Assembly (NCBI RefSeq): GCF_014279815.1
Contig: NZ_CP047941.1
Coordinates: 1,054,001-1,118,000, forward strand
Length of the DNA stretch: 64,000 bases
Direction of reading: 5' to 3'
DNA from: Synechococcus sp. NOUM97013
GTDB lineage: Bacteria > Cyanobacteriota > Cyanobacteriia > PCC-6307 > Cyanobiaceae
Position numbers and translations under genes: made by a program. This document shows, in pieces, positions 1-10,305 of this stretch. The notes below the pieces were generated by a model. That model did not search any database, was not told the DNA's origin, and saw nothing but the letters and a program-made list of their open reading frames with translations. How positions within the stretch are numbered: position 1 is the stretch's first letter; each line of letters begins with the position of its first letter.

Positions 1-15
1 TGAACTCTGACCTCT

Positions 16-837
16 GTGCGTGATTTCCTGGCTGCGGCCGTGCAACTCACCAGCAGCTCCGATCCCGAGCGCAATTTCGCCGCTGCCGAGGAACAGATCG
101 ATCTCGCCACACGCCGTGGCGCTGAGCTGATCGGCTTGCCCGAAAACTTTGCCTTCATCGGTGATGACGCGCGGCGGCTGGAGATTGCTCCAACTCTTGC
201 GGAACAGGCTTCGCGCTTTCTCGTCACCATGGCGCGCCGCTACCAGGTGGTGATTCTTGGCGGAGGCTTCCCTGTTCCCGTCGGGGACGATGCGCACACC
301 TATCAGCGGGCCCAACTGGTGGGTCGTGATGGTCAGATTTTGTCCAGTTACGACAAGATCCACCTCTTCGACGTCGACCTGCCTGATGGCAGTTCCTATC
401 GGGAGTCCGCAGGCTTCAGTTCCGGGGCTGAACTGCCACCTGTGGTGGATGTGCCAGGACTGTGCAGGGTGGGGGTGTCCATTTGCTACGACGTGCGCTT
501 CCCTGAGCTCTACCGACATCTGATCGGAGCAGGAGCTGAGTTGCTGATGATTCCCGCCGCCTTTACGGCCTTTACGGGCAAGGATCACTGGCAGGTGCTG
601 TTGCAGGCCCGTGCGATTGAAAACACGGCCTATGTGCTCGCACCCGCCCAGACAGGAACTCATGCCGGGCGCCGTCAGAGCCATGGTCACGCCATGGTGA
701 TTGATCCGTGGGGAACGGTTCTGGCCGATGCCGGGGTCAGTGCCGGTGCTGCGATTGCCCCGGTCGATCTTGATCATCTCCAGCGCATCCGCACGCAGAT
801 GCCCTGTCTGCAGCACCGCAGAACTGCCTTGTTCTGA
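16..837 (+). CDS. Carbon-nitrogen hydrolase (nitrilase superfamily, Nit-like amidase)
   Basis: A 273-residue nitrilase-fold protein. The Glu-Lys-Cys triad is visible as E43 in GLPENF, K114 in YDKIHLFD and C157 in SICYDVRFPE. The FDVDLPDG and YDVRFPELYR signatures resemble the Nit1/Nit2 branch, whose members hydrolyse small amides such as deaminated glutathione or omega-amides; the exact substrate is inferred only. The start is GTG, and length is normal for the family. It precedes the cell-wall genes amiC and murI with a gap of 5 bases and is probably cotranscribed with them, though no functional link is evident. Confidence 0.9.
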   Translation: MRDFLAAAVQLTSSSDPERNFAAAEEQIDLATRRGAELIGLPENFAFIGDDARRLEIAPTLAEQASRFLVTMARRYQVVILGGGFPVPVGDDAHTYQRAQLVGRDGQILSSYDKIHLFDVDLPDGSSYRESAGFSSGAELPPVVDVPGLCRVGVSICYDVRFPELYRHLIGAGAELLMIPAAFTAFTGKDHWQVLLQARAIENTAYVLAPAQTGTHAGRRQSHGHAMVIDPWGTVLADAGVSAGAAIAPVDLDHLQRIRTQMPCLQHRRTALF

Positions 838-842
838 CCCTG

Positions 843-1934
843 ATGCCTCGGCTTCCCCGTCGTCTCAGTGCTCTGCTGGTCGCTGCTGCCGTGCAGTCCA
901 CAGGATTGTTGTGGTCTTTGCCAGCCCGTGCTGCCAGTGCTTTGGCGGCCTGGTCACTGGGCAGCGACGGTGTGTTGCAGCTGCGGACGGCCACGGGTGC
1001 ACGCCTGGATGCTTTTTTCGAAGCGGGTGAAGCGGGCCGGGGGCCCAGGGTCTGGATCGATTTCCCAGGGGAGCTGAGTCGACCTCGCAAACTGCGCGGT
1101 TCCGGCCCCGTTCGTGAGGTCCGTCTGGGCAAGCCCAATCCGGGCGCGACTCGGCTGGTGGTGGAGTTTCAGCCTGGGGTTCAACTCGATCCGGGGCAGC
1201 TTCGGCTGATCGGCACGTCACCAGATCGTTGGAAGTTGATGTTTGAGGGCCTGCCGACCCGGGGGTTGCGCACCATTGGCGAAGGTGATCTGAACCGTGC
1301 CAGTTCCGGTCAGTGGGGCGGCGTGCGCATCCAACCCACCAAAACGCCTGTGAATGCGGCGGGGCTTCCTGATGTGCCGCGCGGCCGTTATCGGGTGGTC
1401 ATCGATCCGGGCCACGGTGGACCTGACCCTGGGGCCGTGGGAATTCGAGGCATTCGTGAGGCTGAAATTGTCCTGGATATTTCCCTGCAAGTGGCTCGCT
1501 TGCTGGAAGCCAAGGGTGTTCAGGTCACCTTGACGCGAACGGCTGAAGTGGATGTGGACTTGCCTCCGCGCGTCGCTCTGGCCAACCGCCTCGGTGCCAC
1601 GGCCTTTGTGAGCATTCACGCCAATGCGATCAGCATGTCGCGCCCCGAGGTGAACGGCATTGAGACCTTCTACTTTTCTGATCCGCGCTCCGCGCGTCTG
1701 GCTGCCCACATTCAGCAGCAGGTGCTGAATGTGTCGCCCGGCAGTCCGAACCGTGGTGTTCGCAAGGGCCGCTTTTTCGTGATCCGCCGCACCACCATGC
1801 CCTCGGCCCTGGTGGAAACAGGATTTGTGACCGGAAACATCGATTCGCCGCGCCTGGCCGATCCAGCACATCGGCGTCGTTTGTCACTGGCGATCGCCAC
1901 CGGCATCCTCGAGTATCTGCAGGGCCTGCGATGA
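843..1934 (+). CDS. amiC: N-acetylmuramoyl-L-alanine amidase (Amidase_3, AmiC type)
   Basis: A 363-residue periplasmic cell-wall amidase that cleaves the amide bond between N-acetylmuramic acid and L-Ala in peptidoglycan. A hydrophobic Ala-rich N-terminus (residues 1-30) looks like a signal peptide. It is followed by an AMIN-like beta domain (about 35-140) and the Amidase_3 domain (about 178-360). Predicted zinc and catalytic residues are H191 in IDPGHGG, E206 in REAEIV, H259 in SIHANA and E325 in VETGFV. The 3' end overlaps murI by four bases (ATGA), suggesting translational coupling of two wall-metabolism genes. Cyanobacterial AmiC proteins act in cell separation and septal peptidoglycan remodelling; that role is inferred from the family. 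Confidence 0.9.
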   Translation: MPRLPRRLSALLVAAAVQSTGLLWSLPARAASALAAWSLGSDGVLQLRTATGARLDAFFEAGEAGRGPRVWIDFPGELSRPRKLRGSGPVREVRLGKPNPGATRLVVEFQPGVQLDPGQLRLIGTSPDRWKLMFEGLPTRGLRTIGEGDLNRASSGQWGGVRIQPTKTPVNAAGLPDVPRGRYRVVIDPGHGGPDPGAVGIRGIREAEIVLDISLQVARLLEAKGVQVTLTRTAEVDVDLPPRVALANRLGATAFVSIHANAISMSRPEVNGIETFYFSDPRSARLAAHIQQQVLNVSPGSPNRGVRKGRFFVIRRTTMPSALVETGFVTGNIDSPRLADPAHRRRLSLAIATGILEYLQGLR

Positions 1935-2719
1935 GCATTCGTCTTGGCCTGTTCGACAGCGGCCTGGGAGGTCTCACCGTGCTCCGCCGTGTCCTGGAGC
2001 GGCATGGTTCCCTGCCCGTGATCTATCTCGGCGATACGGCGCGGGTGCCCTACGGCAGCCGTTCGCCATCAGAGATCCGCGCCATCGCCAGCGAAGTGGT
2101 CGGTTGGCTACGTCAACAGAACGTGTCCACGGTGGTGATGGCTTGCAACACCACCAATGCATTGGCCAGAGAAGTGACGGAAGGTCAGGCTGGCGTCCCG
2201 GTTGTGGGCCTGATCGGTGCCGCTGCGGCAATGGTGCGCGAATCGCGTGTCGGGGTTCTTGCCACCCCCGCCACGGTGGCCTCCGGTGCCTACCGCGAAA
2301 GCATTGAGGCCCTGCATCCCGGAACCCTGGTGGTGCAGCAGGCATGTCCTGATTTCGTTCCGCTGATTGAGTCAGGGGATCTGCGCTCGGATGCGCTGCG
2401 CGAAGCGGCCGTTCAGTACCTGCAGCCGCTGCTTGAGGCTTCTGTGCAATCGATTGTCTTGGGTTGTACCCACTACCCGTTGCTGGTGCCGCTGCTCACG
2501 AATCTGCTGCCGGACTCCATTCGTCTGATTGATCCAGCGCTTGGTGTTGCCAGCCAGTTGGACGCGTTACTGGGCACGCCCATCCCCGGCGGATTGGATC
2601 AGCCTCTGGCGTTGACAGAGACACGCATCTGCGTGACTGCGGATGCCGATGGCTTTGCAGACCGTGCCACCCCCTGGCTGGGGCAACGGCCGAGGGTCGA
2701 GCTGGTGGGTCTGCAGTGA
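1931..2719 (+). CDS. murI: Glutamate racemase
   Basis: Interconverts L- and D-glutamate in the cytoplasm, supplying D-Glu for peptidoglycan. At 262 residues it has normal length. The N-terminal signature FDSGLGGLTV and the two catalytic cysteines, C72 in ACNTTNA and C179 in GCTHYPLL, are present. The ATG overlaps the amiC stop (ATGA). Next downstream is the polyprenyl diphosphate synthase gene. Confidence 0.96.
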   Translation: MSIRLGLFDSGLGGLTVLRRVLERHGSLPVIYLGDTARVPYGSRSPSEIRAIASEVVGWLRQQNVSTVVMACNTTNALAREVTEGQAGVPVVGLIGAAAAMVRESRVGVLATPATVASGAYRESIEALHPGTLVVQQACPDFVPLIESGDLRSDALREAAVQYLQPLLEASVQSIVLGCTHYPLLVPLLTNLLPDSIRLIDPALGVASQLDALLGTPIPGGLDQPLALTETRICVTADADGFADRATPWLGQRPRVELVGLQ

Positions 2720-2759
2720 TCGGTCAATGCCTTCTAGGATCTCCGCACCGAGGGGATTC

Positions 2760-3731
2760 ATGACCACCGTCACCGAGTTGTTGCAGCCGGTTGAGGCGGA
2801 TCTTGAGATCCTGCTCAGCGATCTTCGGAGCCTGATCGGCGCCGGACATCCCATCCTTCAAGCTGCCGCTGAGCACCTTTTCAGTGCTGGAGGGAAAAAG
2901 CTTCGTCCCGGCATCGTTCTGTTGATCTCACGGGCTTTAGCCGCTGACGGCCAGCTGACTCCCCGTCATCGAAGGCTGGCCGAAATCACCGAGATGATCC
3001 ATACGGCCTCGTTGGTTCACGATGACGTGGTCGACGAAGCCGCGACACGCCGAGGTGTTGAAACTGTCCATAGCCGCTTCAACCATCGCGTCGCTGTCCT
3101 GGCTGGCGACTTTCTGTTCGCTCAGGCCAGCTGGCATCTGGCCAATCTCGACAATCTGGATGTCGTCAAACTGCTCAGCCGAGTGATCATGGATCTGGCT
3201 GATGGTGAAGTGAAACAAGGGCTGTTCCGCTACGACACGGGCCAGACCTTCGAGTCCTATCTGGAAAAGAGCTACTGCAAAACCGCCTCTCTTGTGGCCA
3301 ACAGCGCTCGGGCTGCCGGTGTTCTCAGCGGATGTACAGACCCTCAGCTCGAATCGCTGTATCGCTACGGACGCCAGCTGGGTCTGGCTTTCCAGGTGGT
3401 GGACGACATCCTTGATTTCACGGGCAATGATCAGCAGCTCGGCAAGCCTGCAGCCAGTGACCTTTCCAGTGGTTATCTAACGGCACCGGCGCTATACGCC
3501 TTGGAGCAGAACCCTTCGATGGGCGTGTTGATCGAGCGTGAATTCAGCAACGATGGTGATCTTGAAGAGGCCTTGGCCTTCATTCGCCAGTCCGATGCGA
3601 TTGCCCGCACCCGTCAGCTGGCTGAAACTTTCGCGCAGGAATCCCGGGAAGCGTTGACTTGGTTGCCGGACTCCGCTTCGAAAACAGCTTTGATCGAACT
3701 GCCTGATTTTGTGCTCAGCCGTTTGTATTGA
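2760..3731 (+). CDS. sds: Long-chain all-trans polyprenyl diphosphate synthase (solanesyl type)
   Basis: A 323-residue class I prenyltransferase that condenses isopentenyl diphosphate with allylic diphosphates. Both aspartate-rich motifs are present: first DDVVDEA (D88, D89, D92) and second DDILD (D215, D216, D219). The small Ala/Ser-rich residues before the first motif and the overall length fit solanesyl/nonaprenyl synthases that make the plastoquinone side chain; exact chain length is inferred. An in-frame start exists further upstream inside murI, but the ATG at 2760 begins the conserved MTTVTELLQPVE segment and is preferred. The convergent HAD gene ends at the next base. Confidence 0.92.
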   Translation: MTTVTELLQPVEADLEILLSDLRSLIGAGHPILQAAAEHLFSAGGKKLRPGIVLLISRALAADGQLTPRHRRLAEITEMIHTASLVHDDVVDEAATRRGVETVHSRFNHRVAVLAGDFLFAQASWHLANLDNLDVVKLLSRVIMDLADGEVKQGLFRYDTGQTFESYLEKSYCKTASLVANSARAAGVLSGCTDPQLESLYRYGRQLGLAFQVVDDILDFTGNDQQLGKPAASDLSSGYLTAPALYALEQNPSMGVLIEREFSNDGDLEEALAFIRQSDAIARTRQLAETFAQESREALTWLPDSASKTALIELPDFVLSRLY

Positions 3732-4442
3732 TCAGCTTGTGCTGATGAGCGTTTCAAGGTGCTGACACGCTTGGTTCAAATTGCTTATCAGGGTCAAGCG
3801 ATCGCCGTTTGCTTGTTGAGGGATTGATTTTTTGGGGACTTCGAGAGGTCCGGCGTTGATGAGTTTCCAGACGATGCAGCCTGCGGTGAGCGCCGACTGA
3901 GTTCCCGCTTCAGAGTCTTCAAAGGCCCAGCAGTGCTCGGTTTGGACGTTCAGCCGCTTCGCAGCCAAAAGATACGGATCGCCCTCCGGTTTGCCGGCCT
4001 TCAGTTCGGGATCGTCACCGCAAACCATGGTCATCCATGGCCCAAGCCAGGGGTGATGGGTGATTTTGTTCATCACCGATGGTTTATCGCTGCTTGTGAC
4101 GAGGGCGATCGGGATGTGGAAGCGTTGCGCACTGCTGATCAAGGCTTCTGCCCCGTCGATGGCTGAGGCGTAGGGCAGCAACTTCACGGCGATGGGTTGA
4201 CGCACCATCAACAGTTGATCTGGGGTGACTGATGAGTCGAGCCAGGAACACACCTGGCGTGCATTGTCGAGTCTGCGGCGGCCCTGCAGGCTCAACAGTT
4301 GTGCAGTGGTCAGTTGGGTGCCGAAATAAGCAGCTGCTTCGGACCAGGCACGCGCATGCAATGGCTCCGTATCGAGCAACAATCCATCCAGATCAAACAG
4401 ACAGGCTTGGGGCGCTGCGCTGGGTCGGTTCAGATTGGGCAT
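3732..4442 (-). CDS. HAD-superfamily phosphatase (beta-phosphoglucomutase-like)
   Basis: A 236-residue HAD hydrolase of subclass I. Motif I is FDLDGLLLDTEP with nucleophile D17 and acid/base D19; motif II is VTSSDK; the motif III lysine lies in AGKPEGDPYL; motif IV is FEDSEAG. A helical cap sits between motifs I and II. This arrangement resembles beta-phosphoglucomutase and sugar-phosphate phosphatases, but the substrate cannot be read from sequence. It abuts the polyprenyl synthase gene tail to tail with no gap. Confidence 0.85.
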   Translation of the reverse strand: MPNLNRPSAAPQACLFDLDGLLLDTEPLHARAWSEAAAYFGTQLTTAQLLSLQGRRRLDNARQVCSWLDSSVTPDQLLMVRQPIAVKLLPYASAIDGAEALISSAQRFHIPIALVTSSDKPSVMNKITHHPWLGPWMTMVCGDDPELKAGKPEGDPYLLAAKRLNVQTEHCWAFEDSEAGTQSALTAGCIVWKLINAGPLEVPKKSIPQQANGDRLTLISNLNQACQHLETLISTS

Positions 4443-4681
4443 CTCTGCTTGCAGCAGCCGATCGAAATGTTCTTAGCCCTCAAGGATCTGGTGACGCTGG
4501 TCGGTTGGCGGAAATTCTCCTCAAACCATTGCTGATCAGACAAGCGACCCCCTCCCACCGGGCACAAGCTTCATTCTGGATCTCTCCCTAGCGTTCAACA
4601 ACGTTCCGGAAAGTCCTGCAAGGCCTGACTAGGGCTCTTCATGCTGCCGAGATCCTCAAGATCAATGTCACGGAGGCTTTG

Positions 4682-4888
4682 ATGGCACTGAGGCCCGCGA
4701 TCGTCCATCCTGTAAGCGTTCCAAGGTCTGAGGACCCAACGAGAGAACTCAACAATCAAATCTCGGAGCTTCAAGCTCGAGTCGCCTTCCCTCAACATTG
4801 GAGTAGCGGGGAGCACGAAATGAATCTGTACAGGCTTCGCAAACTGCTCCACCAAAAACGTCAGTTGAGCGATGACGCTGAAAAGTGA
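4682..4888 (+). CDS. Small hypothetical protein
   Basis: A 68-residue frame, not recognised. A good Shine-Dalgarno (GGAGG) ends about 6 bases before the ATG, which raises the chance that it is real. The second half (about 22-65) is charged and could form amphipathic helices (RELNNQISELQARV, LYRLRKLLHQKRQL). No signal peptide or membrane segment. The stretch from 4443 to here holds nothing else I can support. Confidence 0.45.
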   Translation: MALRPAIVHPVSVPRSEDPTRELNNQISELQARVAFPQHWSSGEHEMNLYRLRKLLHQKRQLSDDAEK

Positions 4889-4927
4889 GGATGCACCCAT
4901 CAATTGTTGGTGATGCTGCCTTCAGCC

Positions 4928-5254
4928 TCAAGTCTCAGAAGTGGCATTGAGGTGGATGCCCTTCATGGTGTTTTTCAAGTTGGCAACATCTTGAAGACCT
5001 TCCGCGCTGAACCAAGGTGCGTGGTCCCAGCTGAACCCTTCGCCAAAGGTGTTGTCAGGAGCCACAACGTACCAATGGCAATCCACGTCAGGTGCATCCA
5101 CAGAGCATTGAGACCAGTCATTGGCCCACTGCGGTACCTGGACCCACATGACCGCCGCAAAAACCAAAGAGAACAGGGATTGCAACATGAGTCCGGCGAG
5201 ACAGGTTGAGACCCTAAGGGAAAGATTTGTTTTTGTGAGGAGGCAGTCCTGCAT
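4928..5254 (-). CDS. Hypothetical membrane-anchored or exported protein
   Basis: A 108-residue protein with one strong hydrophobic segment near residues 18-38 (TCLAGLMLQSLFSLVFAAVMW) followed by a hydrophilic Trp- and Asp-rich domain (NDWSQCSVDAPDVDCHW, FSWDHAPWF) with two cysteines that could form a disulfide outside the membrane. An upstream in-frame ATG at 5287 would add 11 residues; 5254 is chosen because it leaves a plain N-in anchor. Family not recognised. It diverges from the small gene at 5264. Confidence 0.6.
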   Translation of the reverse strand: MQDCLLTKTNLSLRVSTCLAGLMLQSLFSLVFAAVMWVQVPQWANDWSQCSVDAPDVDCHWYVVAPDNTFGEGFSWDHAPWFSAEGLQDVANLKNTMKGIHLNATSET

Positions 5255-5263
5255 AGTGCATGC

Positions 5264-5485
5264 ATGAAACAGCCGAACGTCAAGCAACTCAGATCGCTTC
5301 GGCTCTCCGCTTTAGCGCGGGATCATAGGGCGATTGCTGAACTGAATGCACGAATCTCCAACTCGCCTGACTACCTGGTGGAAGAGCTGATGAATCGGCA
5401 CGGCTGGCCTGCCCATGAGGCCATTTGCGCCGTTCAGCAGCTGCAAGAAACAGCCCTTCGTCATACCTCAGACCAGGCGGACTGA
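5264..5485 (+). CDS. Small conserved-looking hypothetical protein
   Basis: A 73-residue soluble, probably helical protein rich in Arg, Leu and Ala (RSLRLSALARDHRAIAELNARI). No membrane segment and no known motif. It has clean boundaries and is divergently arranged with the 4928-5254 gene, sharing a promoter region of only about 10 bases. From its stop to acs (5486-5730) I see no gene; that stretch probably carries the acs promoter. Confidence 0.6.
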   Translation: MKQPNVKQLRSLRLSALARDHRAIAELNARISNSPDYLVEELMNRHGWPAHEAICAVQQLQETALRHTSDQAD

Positions 5486-5730
5486 TCTTCTGTCTGATCG
5501 GTTCTCACCCCCGTTCAGGAGGTCGTGCTTCGAAAAGGTTTGAGCCAAGGTTCTGTCTGGCTGAGATGTGGCATCTATCTTTTGATCTAGGCGAAAACGG
5601 GCAATCCCGATGTGATGCGTTGCGACCGGCGTAGTGATCAGTGAAAGCTGCTCAGCATCTGCCGGCACTTGTTGACACCTGATGTCAGCGGCAATCAGTC
5701 ACAGCCTGCATCCCGACTAGAACACCCCCG

Positions 5731-7704
<1,974 letters not shown>

Positions 7705-7712
7705 GCCTCGAA

Positions 7713-8438
7713 TCAGATCCTCGCCAACAGCGCATCCGTCAGTCTGCGGATGCGCTTTTTCTTCGCTGGGTCATCGGCCCAGTCACCGAGCAGGCCCTGG
7801 CGTAGGCCAGCACTGGCGGGAGTGAGGTGATCTCCAGACATCTGCAGAAATTCACTGGCATCCTGATCTCGGCTTTGCAGAGCCTGAAGAAGATCCGGGC
7901 TTTGATCCAATGCGTCATCCCCGAACCGAACCACCAGATTGTTGGGCTGGAGGTAGTAGCGCTGGATCAGTTTCAGGGTTTCCTCAGGCCCTGGGCTGAA
8001 CTCCGTCACCACCCCGAGGGCTGGGGCGACGGTACCCAGCAACGGAATCGAGCGATCAGCCTTGAAATTGTTGAAGCTCAAAGCTGCTAAGCCCAGACAG
8101 CCCCGCCCCCCATCTGGTGCCAAGAGGTGCAGTTTGCAGCCCAGGCTGTGACCGAGGCGAAGGGTTGTGAGGGGATACCCCAGGCGTTGCTCGAGGCTCT
8201 GACGGCATTGACGCAACTGTTGCCAGGCTTCTCGCGCCTGCAACTGATGGTCGAAACCGGGGACATAGCTCCAGGCATGAATGGCCAGTTGATCAGCAGC
8301 CAGTGACTCCAGCAGCCGTTTGTAACTGATCTGGGGACTGGCAGCGAGATAGCTGCCTCCAACAAATTCCACCACGCCTCGGATGGCGGTGGATGGCCAC
8401 AGGCACCAGCATTGATCGCGACGCTGCCAGCGGTTCAC
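7713..8438 (-). CDS. DUF1350 family protein (predicted alpha/beta hydrolase fold)
   Basis: A 241-residue protein matching the cyanobacterial/plastid DUF1350 family, with the typical opening GVVEFVGGSYLAASPQISYKR and an alpha/beta-hydrolase-like GHSLGCKLHLL elbow near the middle. Function unknown. The ATG overlaps the stop of the upstream peroxiredoxin gene by four bases, so the two are probably one operon and translationally coupled. Its extreme C-terminus (KKKRIRRLTDALLARI) encodes the acs terminator stem on the opposite strand. Confidence 0.85.
   Translation of the reverse strand: MNRWQRRDQCWCLWPSTAIRGVVEFVGGSYLAASPQISYKRLLESLAADQLAIHAWSYVPGFDHQLQAREAWQQLRQCRQSLEQRLGYPLTTLRLGHSLGCKLHLLAPDGGRGCLGLAALSFNNFKADRSIPLLGTVAPALGVVTEFSPGPEETLKLIQRYYLQPNNLVVRFGDDALDQSPDLLQALQSRDQDASEFLQMSGDHLTPASAGLRQGLLGDWADDPAKKKRIRRLTDALLARI
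7729..7760 (+). terminator. Intrinsic terminator for acs
   Basis: A perfect 10-bp stem (AGCGCATCCG at 7729-7738 pairing with CGGATGCGCT at 7747-7756), an 8-base loop and five T. It begins 25 bases after the acs stop. It lies within the last codons of the convergent DUF1350 gene, so it serves the + strand transcript while being coding sequence on the other strand. Confidence 0.8.
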
Positions 8439-8893
8439 CCTTTCGCCAGCTGTTGGACGATGGTTTCGGCTTCTTTCACATGCGCTGGACCATCGAGAAG
8501 ATCGTTGAACACGTGACGGATCACGCCTTGCTGGTCAATCACGTAAGTGACGCGTGAGGGCAGCAGGCCAAAGGTTTTGGGAACCCCAAAAGCCCGACGC
8601 AGCGACTGTGTGCGATCACTCAGCAAAGGAAATGGGAGGTTGTAGCGCTGCGCAAAGCGTCGATGGCTCACCGCGTCATCGCCGCTCACGCCCCACACTT
8701 CCGCACCCAGTCGGGTGAGCTCACTGTGACGATCCCGGAACGTGCAGGCTTCAGCCGTGCATCCGGGGGTTTCATCCTTGGGGTAAAAGAACAGCACCAG
8801 AATCCGACCTTTCACGTCATCCAGGCGTCTGGTCTCACCGGATTGATCCTCCAGGGAAAAGGATGGAGCCGGGTCACCGATCTTCAGAGCCAT
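8435..8893 (-). CDS. prxQ: Peroxiredoxin Q / BCP-type thiol peroxidase
   Basis: A 152-residue thioredoxin-fold peroxidase that reduces H2O2 and organic hydroperoxides with thioredoxin as electron donor. The peroxidatic and resolving cysteines are C45 and C50 in TPGCTAEACTFRD, the spacing of the PrxQ/BCP alpha-helix type. The start MALKIGDPAP at 8893 is preferred to an ATG 21 bases upstream because family members begin there. It is first in a two-gene operon with DUF1350. Confidence 0.94.
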   Translation of the reverse strand: MALKIGDPAPSFSLEDQSGETRRLDDVKGRILVLFFYPKDETPGCTAEACTFRDRHSELTRLGAEVWGVSGDDAVSHRRFAQRYNLPFPLLSDRTQSLRRAFGVPKTFGLLPSRVTYVIDQQGVIRHVFNDLLDGPAHVKEAETIVQQLAKG

Positions 8894-8979
8894 GGGAGGT
8901 CGTGGTTCCCACAAACCCTAGGAAGTGGTCGGCGATGGCGAGAGAATGGTGGCTGGCCCATCGTTCCCTCCTCCTCACC

Positions 8980-9873
8980 ATGAGCGAGTTCCCGCCAGTG
9001 CCCGGTCAGTTGGATCTGCTTCAGGTCTTGGGAACGCCGACTGAAGCTGCCGATCCTCCCATTGATCAGCCTCTGGCTAAGCGGCAACCCGAATCCATAG
9101 CCGCTCCAGATCGCCAGCTGAATCAACCTGCAGCCGCTCCACTGCCTAATTCCCGAAGGAAACAAGGCGATGTTTCTGAACAGCTGCTGATTGTCGACAC
9201 GGAAACCACGGGCCTTGACTCGGACACGGATCAATGCCTCGAGGTGGGGGCGATCCTTTTCTCCGTGTCATCACGTCAGGTGCTGGCCCAGGTGTCCTTT
9301 CTGCTTCCTGTCGACAGCAATCCAGCAGAAGCGATCAATCGCATTCCTGCATCAGTGACGCGGATGCCACAACCCTGGCAACAGGGTCTGGCCTATTTCC
9401 AGGAGCTCATGAGCAGTGCTGATCTGCTGGTGGCACACAACGCTGCCTTCGATCGCCAATGGTTCGGCCAGGGGGTGCTGCCCCCGGCATCACGCCCCTG
9501 GTTGTGCACGCTTGAGGATGTTCGCTGGCCTGCGGAGCGACAGCTCAGGGCGCGGCCATCGGTCATTGATTTGGCCTTGGCTTACGGCGTCCCGGTTTGG
9601 GCAGCCCATCGTGCCCTGACGGATTGTCTCTACCTGGCCGAAGTGTTTCGCCGTTGTGATGATTTGGAGCTGCTGATCGAACGCGGGCTCGAGCCTCGTT
9701 GTCTGATGCGCGCTCAGGTGTCATACGACGACAGGCATCTCGCTCGAGAGGCTGGATTCCGCTGGAATGATCCGGTGAAAGGGGCTTGGGTTAGGCGTCT
9801 TTCGGAGAGGGAAGCTGAGGAGCTCGCCTTCCCTGTGGTTCCCGTCGACAACGCCATACCGATGGCGTGCTGA
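8980..9873 (+). CDS. DEDDh 3'-5' exonuclease (DNA polymerase III epsilon-like)
   Basis: A 297-residue protein with a low-complexity Pro/Gln/Ala-rich N-terminus (1-66), then an RNase T/DnaQ-type exonuclease domain. Exo I is IVDTETTGLD (D73, E75), Exo II is VAHNAAFD, Exo III is HRALTDCLYL. The C-terminal segment (RAQVSYDDRHLAREAGFRWN) resembles the small tail found in other cyanobacterial DnaQ-like exonucleases. It could be a proofreading subunit or a stand-alone exonuclease; the extra N-terminal region argues against a minimal DnaQ. The ATG at 8980 is chosen because upstream in-frame starts overlap the peroxiredoxin promoter. Confidence 0.85.
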   Translation: MSEFPPVPGQLDLLQVLGTPTEAADPPIDQPLAKRQPESIAAPDRQLNQPAAAPLPNSRRKQGDVSEQLLIVDTETTGLDSDTDQCLEVGAILFSVSSRQVLAQVSFLLPVDSNPAEAINRIPASVTRMPQPWQQGLAYFQELMSSADLLVAHNAAFDRQWFGQGVLPPASRPWLCTLEDVRWPAERQLRARPSVIDLALAYGVPVWAAHRALTDCLYLAEVFRRCDDLELLIERGLEPRCLMRAQVSYDDRHLAREAGFRWNDPVKGAWVRRLSEREAEELAFPVVPVDNAIPMAC

Positions 9874-9943
9874 TTTGCTTCAGCAGTCCGAAGCCTCATG
9901 GGAGGTTTGCCACGGGATGGATTCAGCTGGCCAGGCTGGGTCC

Positions 9944-10213
9944 ATGGCCTTTGCAAAGCCTTCACTCACGGTTCGTTCACGCCTGCAGCGATGGCAGCAG
10001 GTGCGGACCTGGGCGAGGTTGATTCGAGAGGCCGAATGTCTCTGGCATGTGGATGTGCGGGAGCTCAAGCGGCTTGGAGCGCTGGAACTGGCACAGCTGT
10101 TGAAAGAGGTGCCAGTCGGGCAGCGTTCACGCGTGAATCGCTGGCTTACGCGTTATGCCGTGTCTACGCGGTTGCCCTGCCGTTGCCGTGAGTCTTCTGA
10201 TCACCGGAGTTAA
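9944..10213 (+). CDS. Small basic hypothetical protein
   Basis: An 89-residue Arg/Leu/Trp-rich, probably helical protein (LTVRSRLQRWQQVRTWARLIREAE). The start is uncertain: in-frame ATGs at 9917 and 9944 are both possible. Another frame (9898-10191) overlaps it, but its composition is less protein-like. No family recognised. It sits between the exonuclease and the phosphate-binding protein on the same strand. Confidence 0.5.
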   Translation: MAFAKPSLTVRSRLQRWQQVRTWARLIREAECLWHVDVRELKRLGALELAQLLKEVPVGQRSRVNRWLTRYAVSTRLPCRCRESSDHRS

Positions 10214-10305
10214 TCTTCGGCGCCCAAGGTGCTTTTTGGTTGTTGCACCCGAGATGTTGATCGCTTGGCTGTGCTGCTGATAAATCCTGTTGATTGGTTC
10301 AGATC

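Noticed and set aside
10214-10305. Pho box upstream of the phosphate-binding protein
   Set aside because: Only a single TTAATCTT-like half is seen; the direct-repeat pair is missing.
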